From Turbatrix aceti (lineage: Eukaryota; Nematoda; Chromadorea; Rhabditida; Panagrolaimidae), in contig OZ017766.1 in NCBI GenBank assembly GCA_963969345.1, positions 11,594,001 to 11,658,000 of the forward strand: a DNA stretch of 64,000 nucleotides. Direction: 5' to 3'. The translations under genes and the position numbers were made by a program. Position 1 is the first letter of the stretch. Every line of letters starts with the position of its first letter. Under the pieces are notes generated by a model. That model was not told where the DNA came from, searched no databases, and saw only the letters and a list, made by a program, of their open reading frames with translations. Positions 32,648 through 45,473 of this stretch are shown here, piece after piece.

Positions 32648-33356
32648 CCAACAATTGTGATCAAATTAATTAATTTTTTTTGTCACCAAGCAAAGTACAG
32701 TGATTAATCTATTTTATCGGCTGACGGAAGTCCGATTGTAAAATGATGCACGCTCATCAGAGTTGTGATATAGCAATTAAAAGTCCAATGTAACCATGGG
32801 TGAAGGAGATTATCCACACCACACTTGTTAAAATGGTTGATGACAAACTGCGTGTATCATAGTCAGGAAATTCTCTTTTTGATAAGTTTTGTGATCCGGT
32901 TAACCAAAAAATGGATATTGTTTGATTGTTGTGATTAAAAAATGTTTGTGGTAGGTATTTTATACCGTATACAATAGCATGGTTTTAAATTCATGTTGCG
33001 GGAATTTATTTTGTTGTTTGTAAAATTTTGTGAGTCAAAATAAAGTGGATTTTTTTAACTTTACTTATTTGTTGTAATGTTTAATTATCCATAGCCTGAA
33101 CACAATTTTACAAAAAAATTTTTTTTGTAAATATTGAACTTGTCAACCAAGTTTATGCTTTTGTTCAAAATTTTTAAAAATTTTTAAATTTTGTTCAATT
33201 TTTTTTAATTTAAAAATCAGCTGCCAAACTATTTACATCTTAAAACAATTTACTGACTTTATCATGTCCGATAAAAAAATAATACAATTTATTAAAAAAT
33301 GTTTTTGTCGAAATTATTGTACTTGTATAATTGTTTGTGTCATCGTGTTGCTGACA
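32648..33356. other. AT-rich intergenic region
   Basis: No gene seen. This is the 3' flank of the phosphatase gene on the minus strand. Confidence 0.5.
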
Positions 33357-34800
33357 CTACGCGCTACCACTGGAATAAGAAGGCACCGGAGACTTTTCCT
33401 TCACCTGACTGGACATCTTAGTAACCGCTTTTGCAATCATGATCTCGATTTTGTTGTCCAACTCAGAATGTGCAATGTCTTTCTGCCGAACATCCAAGAA
33501 CCCCAGTTTTGAAAGCTAAAAAAAAGTAATTTTTATCACAAAAAAAACCCCGAAAAAAATACTTACATTGAAAAAAGGAACCAGAATCCCAACAACAAAT
33601 CCTGTAGCAACGTCGGAAGCATGGTGCATGTGATCCGTGTATCGGGTGATTGCAGCAACGACTGCAAATGCCATGACACCTGTCTGGAGGACGAGAAGGA
33701 GAGACTTGACTCCGATGACCTCGCGTAGCCTGGCGTGGATGTACATCGCTATGAAGGTACTCGTTGTGGCGGTTAACGCTGCGTGCCCGGACCAGAAGCT
33801 GTAATACTGTTCTCCGATAAGGAATTCTGAAGAACCGGTACAGGTGTAATTTGAGATGTACACGGGCTGATCGATGCACCAGTCTACATCGACATTGGGT
33901 CGACAAACGGTGATAAAACTGGGACGGAGGCGGCTGGCGAAAGTTTTCACTAACATTGTTATCTCGTAGACAGGGATAAAAGCAGCCTAGAAAAGATGAA
34001 AAATTTATGAATAACACTGTAGTACACAGACTACACTATTTTTGATCAGTGTTGTCGGTTCCGAAAATTTTTCAGGTACCCAAACCGGAACCGGAACTTT
34101 TCAAACCGCGTGCGAAACAAAATTTGAAGGAAAGTTCTCGTTTTTTGCCGTAATTTGAACTCATTTTTTTAATTCGAGTACCCGGAACCGGAACCAGAAC
34201 CAGAAACAAAAATTAGACCGGTACCGGTTTGGGTACCCGACAACACTGTTTTTGACCAAAAAGGACTAGCAGCGAGTGGTTTCGATCCACCGACCTCGAG
34301 GTTATGGGCCTCGCGCGCTTCCGCTGCGCCACGCTGCTTGTGTTTTACGATATTTTCCGAACATTTTCAGAAATCCAATTTTTTGGCATTTTGATCAAAA
34401 AATTCTAGAGAACCTGCAAAAAACGAACCAAATAGTACCAATAACTGTAACAGAATCTGATAGCGTACTTGACCACATTTTTGTGACCGTATTCAAATTT
34501 CGTGTAGATCACTGATTTTTTATCCAAAATCATCAGAATACCTTCGATGATGGCAATAGTCACTGGTGGTACTATGTACATCACAAAAAATAGCACTCTG
34601 CTTGAAAGGGTATTGGTTACTTCATGTTCTCTAATAGACAGGTCGTTACACCAGAAGCCAATTTTTGTCGGTTTGTACAATCGTACAACGATTTCTGTGA
34701 TGACAGCAAAAATTAATAAAGCACATAGTTCTGCTGCAAGTTTTGCTGCAAGACATTTTTTTGAGAACTTGATAGGGCCGGAAGGATTAACTGGGTCCAT
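33357..34800 (-). CDS. Phospholipid phosphatase (PAP2/LPP family)
   Basis: Three minus-strand exons (34414-34800, 33567-33986, 33357-33515) join in frame to 321 residues. The family is integral membrane enzymes that dephosphorylate phosphatidate, lysophosphatidate, sphingosine-1-phosphate and similar lipids. All three catalytic motifs are visible: KTFASRLRP (KX6RP, K143-P151), WSGH (PSGH in most members; the first residue is changed here), and RYTDHMHHASD (RX5HX3D). Several hydrophobic helices fit the six-helix fold, and GFWCND resembles the GFYCDD of vertebrate PLPP1-3. The exon 1 donor GTTCTC is weak but gives the right junction (RFLQ-AAFIP). Intron 1 contains a same-strand initiator tRNA gene. 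Pieces of the exon 1 end and intron are found again at 36.4 and 49.4 kb. Confidence 0.9.
34267..34338 (-). tRNA. Initiator tRNA-Met(CAT), inside phosphatase intron 1
   Basis: Seventy-two nt, complete cloverleaf starting AGCAGCGTGGCGCAGCGG. It has anticodon loop CCCATAA and the eukaryotic initiator features: A1 paired with T72, and a T-loop of the A54 type (GGATCGAAACC). It is identical to the copies at 36488, 40462 and 49530. A short T run follows. It lies in the sense orientation within the phosphatase intron. Confidence 0.95.
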
Positions 34801-36299
34801 TGAACGGGTTTTGATGGTTTGTATCGACGACGGCGCGGTGGGGGGTATTTATTGTGCATTTTGTAGACGAGCATAAAAAATGATTGTCGCAAATAAAAAA
34901 AGTCATAAATATGCGCAAAAGTACAACGCTGCGGGTGGTACCCGTGATACCACACATTTCATTGGATTAATGTAAGCTGTTAAAAAAAGGCTGTGTTATC
35001 ATTACATACATCGTCGTTTTGTTTGTCGGCAGCTGAAAAAACAAAAGATACGTGCATAATATTATATTCACTATTATCGCTTTATGGTGAAAAAGGCGAA
35101 AGATTATAATGTTCCAGACAATAATTTTTTTTTTTTGCAAGACAATATATTTTTACGAAAACGTAAATTTTTTAATTGTGAAAAAAAATTTTGGGTTTTT
35201 TTTATGATTTTGTTTAAAAAAATGTAAAAAAAAGTTTATCCTGCGATAATTTTTTACGACGTCTTCAAGAAAAATTGTCGACAAATATGTACATAAGTGA
35301 TTGACATTTTTGTTCAAAAATTCAAAAAAAAATTCAAAAAAAAATTTATACGTGTTTGCGAACGGTCCCAAACGATGTGGAATCATAATATGTATTATAC
35401 TTTTATCATTGGTGTAGAAAAAGGTAACATTTGTTTGCCGACGAACACAAACGGTAAATCAAATAAATGTTCATTTATCAAAAATTGATTTTTTAAATCA
35501 ATGTTTTAGTAAATTTTTGCGGTAAAATAATGTAAAAAAAGGTTGCAACATTTGCATTTACAAAAAAAAATTATCAAGATTACCCTTCAATCAACGCATG
35601 AAGGACACCAGCCCCTCCACCTTCGTTGCTTTTGCAGATTACAATCTTCTTCAGTAAATATTTCAATATTCATTTGGCAGAATTTTAAAACAGTCAGAAG
35701 GCGGATAATTTATTTATTACAGCAAAACGCACAAAATATTTCCACTCTTTTTGTCTGTTGATAAAATCAAATTGAATCAAATCGCATTGTTTTACAGTTG
35801 CGCACCGCACCGTTCATGTGCAGAATTATGCATGCGCAAATCTAATTACTCAACTCAACTCTCGTCCATAAATATTTATACGAAGAAACTGTCTAATAGG
35901 AAGGCATTAGATAGCCTTGAATTAGACTTACCGGTTAATTTGCTCCATTTTGTGTAGAATTTTAAAAATTGTGGTTTTCTTTCTGTCAGTTTCTGTCAGT
36001 TGGTTGGTTTTTTGTTCCTTTTTTGAGTTTCTTTAACTGTTTACTTAATATTTTTTTTCAGATTTTGTGAATTGTTTTAACAAACTTTTTAAAAAGTTTA
36101 TATGATAAAAAAAAATGATTGTATGTAATTTGATCCAAATATGTAGCAAAAAACAAGATTTCTATGTTTTTAGAATCGATCGTAAAACACAAACAGAGTG
36201 GCGCACAATAATCATTTTGTCCTTTTACATACATCGGTGTCCTGTTATTTTGTCGGGCAAAAATTGATTAATTATTTATGTAAACCACAAAACGATTAA
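34801..36299. other. AT-rich intergenic region
   Basis: No convincing gene. The part next to 34800 is the likely phosphatase promoter. Long A and T runs dominate. Confidence 0.5.
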
Positions 36300-36620
36300 A
36301 ACACGTTCAAAAATTATAATACCGTAATCTCGTTGTGTTCATCGTCAAATTTAGTACAGAAGAGTTGTGAAAATGTATTTCAACTTTTGGTACTATTTAG
36401 TTCGTTTTTTCTTCGGTTGTCTGGAATTTGATCCAAAAGCCGAAAAACTGGATTTCTGAAAGATTTCGGAAAATATCGTAAAACACAAGCAGCGTGGCGC
36501 AGCGGAAGCGCGCGAGGCCCATAACCTCGAGGTCGGTGGATCGAAACCACTCGCTGCTAGTTCTTTTTGGTCAAAAACAGTGTAGTTTTTGTACGTGTTC
36601 TCCTGTTATTTTTTTGATAA
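36230..36620. repeat. Phosphatase-intron/tRNA-Met repeat, copy at 36 kb
   Basis: From about 36391 the sequence TTTGGTACTATTTAGTTCG matches the end of phosphatase exon 1 read in sense. It then follows the intron up to and past the tRNA. Upstream, 36250-36385 is similar to 49700-49860. The unit is thus mosaic and shared with the 49-kb copy. Confidence 0.75.
36488..36559 (+). tRNA. Initiator tRNA-Met(CAT)
   Basis: Identical to the intronic gene at 34267-34338, in the opposite orientation. It is embedded in a copied piece of phosphatase intron 1 (AAAATATCGTAAAACACA just upstream). The cloverleaf is intact. Confidence 0.93.
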
Positions 36621-39600
36621 AAAAACTGCTGTAAAAGGATGTAAACACAAAGTTTAGAGACTGAAATTTATGAATTATTTTTAAGGACCCCAAACGATGA
36701 GAACAAGTAAAAAAAACAAAATCCCTTGGCTTTTACTGGATCATAAAACGTTATAATAAAAAAAAATTCGCACCACCTGCATGAAAAAACCCGATTTTCC
36801 ATTGTTATTTCCAGCTTTGAGCTAATACTATGCAACATTCTTCTCCGCATTGCAGTCGACTGACTGACTGGTGTGAGTGAGAGTAAGTGACACAAAAGCC
36901 GGGAGACAAGCAAGCCGTCATCACCTTCTTTGTCGCCTGCAAGCATTACTATCTAGCAATTGCTAGCAGGGCCACCTCAAGCAGCATACTAGGTTTTGTT
37001 TCGTTCGTTCGTTCAGTTTGTCGGTTTGTAACGACGATGCGTCAACAACGTCGTTGAGGTAATCGAAGAACTTGCTGCTTATTTTTGGTCGAAGAGAGGA
37101 CGATGAAGGCGATGACGATGTCAATGCGTCATTTTGTGAATTACTAATTTTGTTGCGTATTGATTTTTAAAAGTCAGGTGGAGGGTATTCAATTTTAAAA
37201 TTATTTTGGAACGCAGAGAGTTAGAAATGTCGATTCCTAACACGAAAAAAATTTTTGAATTGTAACATTATTATTATAAATTTTTTTATCGTTTTCTGAA
37301 TTTTTATTTTGTGAAACTTTTTTTGTGCAAAATCTTGAGAACAAACAACCGTAAATGTGAGTTTATCCATTTTCTGTTTCTTCCTTTACTTATTCATTCT
37401 TCGACACCCAAACCCCAAGGACAATTGATCCATCAAGTTTGTCAGGTCTCTAAATCATTAAATCGCACTGTTTTCACGAACGCACATTTTTTATCCTCTC
37501 TTTAATCCTCCGTAATTTGTCATGCAACAAATTTTTGTTGCATTCAACATTTTTTTGCTGTTGAAAAATGTTTCGAGTTAGTACATATATTTTTACATTT
37601 TAACTTTTTATCTAACTTTTCAATCAGAAAAATAAAGATTTTTTAGATGTTTTTAGCACATGTGGCACTCTTTTTCTTTTTTTTGTTTGTTGATGTTTCA
37701 TTTTTGTTATCAATGCATGAGGATAATCTGTCTAAAATCTCAATTTTTTGCTGTTAAATATTATTTATTTATTTTATCTACGCTTTCCATCCCAGCCACA
37801 TGTATGTATACTTGTTTTTCGATACAGCTGGAGTGAAGGAAGAAATGAAAAGAGGTGGTTTGTTTCATAGTGCACGGCGTAGAGGTACAGAACTGGCCTA
37901 CGCACACATGCACCATGTGTTTGACGGATTTTTTGTTGCCTGCAGGAAACAAAACACGACCAAAATAGTAGGTTGTCGTACATTTTATACAATTTATGCG
38001 TACTACTCTGTATGTGCAACGATGAAAATTCAAAAAAAGAAGAAAGAAAGTGGAGTGTAAAACTGGATCAGTTTCTTTTTTTGTTGGTTTTTTTCTGTGC
38101 TACATGTTGAGATAGTACATACTTGACCACCTTCGTTTCTAAATATGTACTAAATATGCACTATTCCGTTTTTGTATCGGGTCCAGTCTAATCTGACATG
38201 AGATATGTAGATAATGTTTGTCGGCTGTCACTTTGTCGGTACACTTCTATTGTTTTTTTTGCTGTATGCAATTCACCGATTTAATTTTTTATATTGTAAA
38301 AATTTCAGTTGCTAACTTGATTTTTTAAAAATAATCCAGAAAATTTTTTCTGAATTTTAAATACAAAAAAAAATGTTGACAGTCCGCGTTGCGTGTAAAC
38401 ACGTTGTTTTTTTTGTTATTTGTTTAAGGTGACTGAAAAATTTTGCCGCAGGTTAGAAAAAAAGTCAATAGACATTTTCAAGTTCAGGTGACTATTGGGT
38501 AAATTTATGACTTTTTTTTTCTTCTGCATTTGCTCTATTTTTTATGACGTGCTGAAAAGCAGGCGTTTATGATGAGAGTGCGGTATGTATGTCGATGTAG
38601 TTATACCTGCTGGCAAATCAAGAAAGTGTGTTCGTACGTATTATACATATTATATTAGTGTATTTATGCTCATTTGCGTGATAAGGACTGATGGATGGTG
38701 ATGGGATGTGTTCGGGTGGGGTAAAATGGTTATTGATTGATTTTTTTGGTGGTTGAAGAAATTTCTGATTTGAGGCAAAAAATAGGAGATTATTATCGTA
38801 TTAGACTGTTTTTACCATGAACTCGAACAAAAATAATGGTTTACGTATTTTTTAAATTTCTGTCGAATTTCAAATTTATTTTATGTTTTTTGTTTTTTCA
38901 AGAAAAAAAATGTGTTAGCAAACAAACACAAGTTTTTGCTTCTCTCCCGCCTCAATCATACTTAATTGAATGGCCTAACATCAGAAAAAAATGTGAGCAT
39001 GTTTGTTTTTAAAACACGATTCGCAAGACTTTCTAAATTTCTGTTTTTTCTAAAATTGCTTGAAACGGGGTCTTTTTTCATTGCCCATTTACAACTGCAA
39101 TTATGTATGTACGTATGTTTTTAGGTAGTCATACCCGTCACAAAAAAACTACTTTTATAGATACTTTTTTTTCAAAGCAAATTCAAGTTTTACACTTTTT
39201 GGTTGTGAAAAAAAATTCTTTTAGAAATTTAAAATTATAATTTTTTTAACAGAAATCTGCTCATTTGTGTTGGTGTGCATCAATTGCAGGTGTCTGCGGC
39301 CTTTGACACCTGCAAATGCACAAGAACTGACTTTATATATTTTTCGTACTTAAAAAAAAAGTTTTTTTGTTAGTGCAGTTTTTTTAAAACAAGTTTTTTG
39401 TGCATGAAAAAAAGTATGTACTCCAACTTTTGTGGTGCAATTTATTATAAAAACACACATAACTTTTCTAAAATACACTTTTTACATACCCTCGAAAATT
39501 TACGACAACAAAAAGGGAGGGAAAGCGAAGAAGAAGGCAACTCAACTTTCGGGCAACCTTCGTTACCCGAGATAACGCAATCAACTGGATTTAGAAGGCG

Positions 39601-40225
39601 TTGTGAAAATAAATATAAATAAATGTTCGCGTGCGTGTGGAGTTTATTTGTCCTTGCCAATGGCACAGAGTAGTAGTAGACTAGGTCCATCTCCTCTTTC
39701 CCTGACTGCTTTTTGCCGTCAATCGACGGCGAGGACGACGACGCCCGCTTAACCAGAGGCTCATTTGCGTCTCGTTTTTCTCCCTTATTTTTTTGTAGAA
39801 CATCCTACATAGTAGCTCTTCTTTGGGCTCGTCAGTCTGTGAAACGAAACGAACGCGTGCCGTGCCTTTATGTTTATAGTTGTCTGTGTCGAGCCATCGA
39901 CCCCTGCGTGTACATAAAATTTTTCCCCTCAGCCAACGGCATTTTTTTCCTAGACTTTTTTTTTTATTGTATATTTTTTTCCATGCTTGCGTCTTTCGCA
40001 AGACAAATAAATAAATAAATAAATAAATGCCATTTGTCGCGTTGCTAGTGGTTTTTTTTTCTTCAGGACACAAACAAACGACAGTAAATATGCGTCTCTG
40101 ATGTGAAACAAGCCACACGCTAGCTAACCAATCAATTTTTAATACATATGTTTTAAAAAAAGCATATTATTGTTTTTCAATATAAATATATTTATATTTA
40201 TCCGATAGCTATTGGTTGTTATTTC
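36621..40225. other. Gene-poor AT-rich region
   Basis: I see no supported gene in about 3.6 kb. ORFs here lack splice context, homology and codon character. An AAAT tetranucleotide run lies at about 40005-40026. GCAGGTGTC..GACACCTGC near 39288-39312 forms a small inverted repeat. Confidence 0.5.
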
Positions 40226-41458
40226 ATGGCACAAGGCGGTATTACGGCGGTGACTTCAATGCACACTTTATTGACTACGGGTGTTTTCCTGACGCTGAGG
40301 TTTTTATTTGCAGCCGGTGAAATATCCATCAGGTAAGAACTTTTTATATCTTGATTGTAAAAAAAAGTTATGCATTAGAAATTGAACTTGGGACTAAAAA
40401 TTTGAGAAATAGGGGTTTTTTATGGTTGCTGAAAAGGATTATTTTTTGGCTAAAAAATGGCAGCAGCGTGGCGCAGCGGAAGCGCGCGAGGCCCATAACC
40501 TCGAGGTCGGTGGATCGAAACCACTCGCTGCTAGTTCTTTTTTTAAATTTTTTGATATGGATTTTTTTTAGCCCAACATACGGAACCAAAACGCATTTGA
40601 AAAAAACACTGATTCAAAAAATGCCGAGAACTTTGCCTCCGACGACGACAACAACAACGGAAGCGCCGTCTACCGCGCCTGTTTTGCCGGTAGAAAACGA
40701 TCACAATCCGACAAAATTGTTATTCAACCCGGATTCTCTTCACGACCTGCAGCTCATTAATTTGGAAAAAAATGAAGCAGTACGATACGCAATTTATGAA
40801 AAGTATATGCCGTTTTTCATTTTGACAGGCGTGACTTTTGTGGTTATAAGCATTGTCTGGGTCATCTACAATATTTTGAGTCATCGAAGAACGACACGGG
40901 AAATTGCAAAACTCGATCGGATGTATCGAAAACTCGATCAGGAGTAAGTTCGAGACAAGGTGATGGTCTGATGGTGGATGGTGTATTGATAACCACGCTC
41001 TAACACGCCAACTAAAATTTTTAAACATGTAGATATTTACTTTGTTAATTTTAAACTTACATACATACATAATCACGCTTCACATACACACACACACAAA
41101 TGCAAACACTTGTTTATCATCACAAGAAATGTTGCATAAATATTTACATGTCATAATACTTCGTCAGTTATGGTTTGTTTTTTGTACATACCTCAGTTTT
41201 GCGTAACAAAAAAAATTGGAGCCTGTAACAACTTTTTATGTTTTATTTAATACAAAATCCTTTGTTATGCAAAAATTAAATAAATACATTTTTGTTTCAT
41301 TATTTAAACAAAAAAAATTGTTTTTAAATTTTTTGTGTTTCAGACGGCTGATAGATGCGTACAACGCGGTTCCCATTGCTGACCTGCCGGATAGAAGTTC
41401 TCGGGTGCTAGATCCATCGCTGGATACCTGGCGACTTCCGCCCCGCAGTTTTCGTTAG
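40226..41458 (+). CDS. Small bitopic or two-helix membrane protein, unknown
   Basis: Three exons (40226-40332, 40572-40943, 41344-41458) join in frame with good GTAAGA/GTAAGT donors and TTTTAG/TTTCAG acceptors, to 197 residues. The N-terminus has a hydrophobic stretch (TGVFLTLRFLFAAG). A Thr-rich linker follows (PPTTTTTTEAPS), then one clear transmembrane helix (FFILTGVTFVVISIVWVIYNIL). A basic cytoplasmic segment with REIAKLDRMYRKLDQE, probably helical, and a Pro/Arg-rich tail complete it. I do not recognise the family. Intron 1 contains an initiator tRNA-Met. The ATG at 40621 is an alternative start if exon 1 is not used. Confidence 0.7.
40462..40533 (+). tRNA. Initiator tRNA-Met(CAT), inside intron 1 of the 40-kb gene
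   Basis: Same 72-nt sequence as the other copies, followed by AGTTCTTTTTTT, a suitable pol III terminator. Unlike the 36- and 49-kb copies, the upstream flank shows no phosphatase-derived sequence, so it was copied on its own or the flank has decayed. Confidence 0.95.
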
Positions 41459-42733
41459 ATTTTTACCATGGCTCATGTTTTTTTGTTGTAACATTGTTTT
41501 TTATTGGTTTTTTTCATAATCGGTGAACGAATTATACGTGTATATTTTTCTTGGTTGATGACAATAAATTCAGATTTTTTACCAGAGGTTTTGTTTTTTT
41601 TTGCAATTTTTGTGAAGGTAAGAAAAGCGAAAAATTTTTTTTGAGCATGTTTTGCATTTTTGTAAATGTTTCAAAATTGTTATTCAAATTAAAAATTGTT
41701 TAAAAAAATGTTTTCTGCAAAGATGCGACCAAAATGTCAAAATTATGTACATACATTTCTTCAATTTCTCAAATCCGATGAATCACGTGACAAACACATG
41801 AATGAGATAGATACATTCATTTTTCTCAAACAAATGCCAAGTACATCCGCGGATGCATCCGTCTTCTGCCTGCCATCGATTGATTGGATTCAATTTTGCG
41901 GACGAAGACGATGACGCGCTGCACCCTCGATGCACCAAAAACCAATGATCTTCTTCGTTTGTTGTTCTGACCACCGAAGAAAGACCAACAAATTTTTCCC
42001 AGTCGCTCGCGATTCATTGTCCACTCTTCTGCTGACCGATGTACGAAAGTGTACGGAAACACAGTCGCCATTTGTATGATGTATGTATTTATTATGTTTG
42101 CAATCAGGCTTTTGTCACGTGCACCTTGCTTCTTGACATGTGAATGTCTCGTGAAAGGATAACGGTCGGATCGAGTACGATAGTATGAGAAAAGTGTGCG
42201 TTTCGGTGTTTTTTGGTAAACTTTGGAAATTATGCCGGTTTTTTTGTGGTCAAAGAAAAAAACGGGACGGGTTTGTTAACTTTTTTTAAATTTTTCGAAC
42301 AATATCTGATAATTTTTTTTAGTTTTTTTACGTTTTGCATTTTGATCCGTAATTTTCATTTTCCGATTTTTTTAAGCCAACGAAAGTGTAAAAAAATACA
42401 AAAAAAAATTTTTTTTTAAATGTTTTTTGAAAAGTCACGTGCAATATATTTTTTTCAGACTCGTTTTAGTTCTTGGTCAACAGTAAAAAATAATTTATGT
42501 TTTATTTTTTTCATGTTCATGAACAAGAAGTATAATAAAAACAACCCGATAAAAAATGCAGGTAAATGCAGGTGAGAGATTATTTGGGAGTGATCGTATC
42601 GAATGTCAGGCGTTAGGCATCAGGCGATTGTGGTGTGGTACATATCAGCAGTCTGCAGCTTTCCTGTCCACGTGTATGTAGGGTAGCCAGGTGACAGGTG
42701 ACAGGTAGACAGGTAAACATTGGAAAAGTCTTG
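41459..42733. other. Intergenic region
   Basis: No supported gene. AATAAA at about 41562 is a possible polyadenylation signal for the 40-kb gene. Short ORFs around 41.7-42.1 kb have no recognisable features. Confidence 0.5.
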
Positions 42734-42931
42734 TTAGTCTTGTTCACCACCATCGGCCGCAGCTTCCGCCGACGCAGTGCCGAAGATCAGGGCAATTGGA
42801 AGTGCAATAAGCAACGCGTGAATTCCAGATCCAATTTTGGGGTTAACAATGCTCAAAAGAGCACGGAAAGTTGCGAAAATCAAAATGCTGAATTCGAAGA
42901 CAGAAACCATGGATGACACGACACCAGGCAT
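42734..42931 (-). CDS. 65-residue hydrophobic peptide
   Basis: Single-exon ORF, possibly a small two-helix membrane protein (VFEFSILIFATFRALLSIV, then HALLIALPIALIFGTASAEAAA) with an acidic end. A TATAAATA box lies 94 nt upstream of the ATG on the same strand, like those of the secreted-protein genes. No homology is recognised. The ORF is short, so coding status rests on promoter position and composition only. Confidence 0.5.
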   Translation of the reverse strand: MPGVVSSMVSVFEFSILIFATFRALLSIVNPKIGSGIHALLIALPIALIFGTASAEAAADGGEQD

Positions 42932-43024
42932 GTTTGTTTGGTTTTATAGCAGGTAATGGATGAAAATGTAGAAGTTGAAAAGTATGTAAGTAACCAAGAA
43001 GTCAAATACCTGCTCGGTCACGGG

Positions 43025-43032
43025 TATTTATA
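43025..43032 (-). promoter_or_regulatory. TATA box of the 65-residue ORF
   Basis: TATAAATA followed by CCCG on the minus strand, 94 nt before the ATG at 42931. The TATAAATACCC context resembles that of gene A at 24404. Confidence 0.5.
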
Positions 43033-45473
43033 AGCGCCAAAACCCCGGCCCCAGCTCGGTCGTCCGAAGAGGGGGAGGTACATTTCTAAAAGCTCGTTGA
43101 TGTGAGCGATCTCTGCGCTTGGCGTACCCATCATCACCACCTGCATAGAGATACATACATAGACGAAGGGGGCGGGGCGGGCAAGCAAAGTCCCACAATA
43201 AATCACGGGAATACAACGTGTCTTGCTGCTTGCTTGCGTGATGAGGCCTTCAAGGCTATATGTATCGTGCACGAGGAAGAGAGTTCGGGGTTGCAGAGAA
43301 CAGGCAGGTGAGTTGATGTGTGTTATTTGTGTAGTTTTTGCTCCACTTTTCTTGCTCATGAGTTGAAGAAAAAAATAAAACTGGTGCTTATTGAGGATCA
43401 AAATTATGCACAAAAACATTGTGTGTAAATTTAGATTTTCGATGATTTTTTAATTTACACATTTTAATTTCAATTGTGCAAAAAAAGTGTTTGAAAAATC
43501 AGTAAAAATTATTTTTTTACAATCAAAAACGTAAAAAAATAACTTTTATTTTTATTTTTGGAGGTAAAATAGTTCGCGAAAAAAAAATGCATAAAAAAAT
43601 TGTTCATAAAATTAACTTTTAGATTTTTTTAAGCGTAAATTTTCAAATTTTTATTTTTTTTGGGCAAAAAAAGGTTGAAAATTGGAAATGCTAACTTTTG
43701 CAATTAGAAACGTTAAAAAAAGTTGTTTTTTTTAATTTCTTTCTGCAATAAAATCAATGTTTTCCGTTCGTTTTTGTTTTCTTTAATTTTGCAAAAAAAT
43801 CATTGTTTTTCGTTTGTTTTTCTACTTTATCGTTTGTTTTCTTTAAAAAAAAATAAAAAACTGGTCCAAATGGTCGTAAAAATATTTTGTCCAAAAAAGA
43901 CAATTTTATTTTGAATTTGTTTACATTTTTTTATTGCTCGAGGATTCAGAAAGTAAAAAAAGGCTTCAAAACAGTTTTCCTGAAATAAATATAGCAATTT
44001 TTGTATGTATACAAATTAATAATTCACATTTTTGTTTTTCAAAAAAAACTTCCATTTGTTTTCATTGATCAGCTTGACTTCATCGGCTCCGAACCGATTC
44101 AACCAATCTTTCCCGCTAAATCAAGGAACAAAGACGTCCTTCCACATAAGTATTGATGCTTCTTTGATGCCTCTGATCTATCAAAGAAATTTTTTTTATT
44201 TTTCTTAGTGCATGCAAGGCCACAGGAAATTATTGGTAACCCCGAGTAATGGACACGACACGCAGGTGTTGAAGCGACGTGCATTATATAGCGTAGCGCG
44301 GCAGAGCAATCTTGAATAATAAATATTGCTCGCGTGTGCATTTTTTGATTTTTTTGATACCAATTGGTTTCTTTCTCGACTGTGTCATAATTGCTCGGAT
44401 CGTCATCAAATCAGTGTACGCACATTTTTATTCACGGACTTTTTTTTATATTTTTATGGCGATCGTCGTGCTTACCCCAAGGCTACGTGCCTGTAGGGGG
44501 AAGAGGAAGACAAAATGCGTACATAATTGTGAAGAACTTTTGCACTTTTGCAGGGACTGGCTTCTAGAAGAAACCAACTGACAAAAAATATGTAAAGTTG
44601 TTTTCGTCACTTTTGGTCACTTTTTTATCGGTGCACGAATGTATCGTGATGCACGTTTTTTCCATGAGTTTGTTTTGTTTTGCAACAACTTTTTTTGGAA
44701 AAAAAAATTTTTATGTTGTATGACAATAATTTTTTTTGTGTTAAAAAAAATGTGTTTTTTTTCGTTTAAAAATACTCGAATCTTGTTAATTTTTTTGCGT
44801 CTGTGCTTGGAAAAAAAATTGATCCCTTCCCCGAATAAATAATTAAATCTAAAAACAATTTTATTCTCAAATATGTATTTTTTTAACAGTACATGCAGGA
44901 TGCAGAGATGATGAAAAAGCACAGAATCAGTCAGAAATCAGTCTATCATCGTCGTCACTGTCATCATCAATCAATGACAGCAAAGGATGGAGGATGGATA
45001 TGCTCGCTTTAGGGCAGGAGAGGCGGCAGACAGACAAAACAGACAAAACCAGTGAGGCAGGCAGAAAATGATTGAATCTAGGCGGCGGCGGCGACGTGGT
45101 CGTGGTTTGCTTCAAAGATAATTAACAAAAAGTGTAACACGGATTTAGATCAAACAATTCGGAGGGGAAAATTTAGAGGGGGGGATGAAATGAAAAAGAG
45201 GTGGCAGATGAAAGAAAAAAATTGAAGAGACACTAAAAAAGAATAAAAAAATGAAAATTTGAAGCTACTACTATTGTATTGTTTTTTTGTTGATTTGACG
45301 AACAAAAAAATACTTTTTTTTTTAAATAAAAAAGACACAAACGGATGACCCGTGTATTGGTGTGTTGAAAGAATGAAGAAAAAAAGTAAATCGGAAAATT
45401 TTTGATAATTATAATACGTACAAAAAATATTTAGATGCAAAAAAAATATTTATAATACACGAAAAAAATTGTT
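43033..45473. other. AT-rich intergenic region
   Basis: No supported gene in about 2.4 kb. 43400-44100 and 44600-44850 are dominated by A and T homopolymers. Confidence 0.5.

Noticed and set aside
33463..34017. 184-codon minus ORF in the alternative frame over phosphatase exon 2
   Set aside because: The PAP2 catalytic motifs are in the other frame, which also gives consistent splice phases.
36841..37120. Possible gene in the less AT-rich patch near 36.9-37.1 kb
   Set aside because: Only short ORFs with no signal peptide, splice pattern or homology.
39681..40118. 145-codon ORF rich in Lys and Arg
   Set aside because: No homology, no splice or promoter context, and overlapping ORFs in other frames look equally good.
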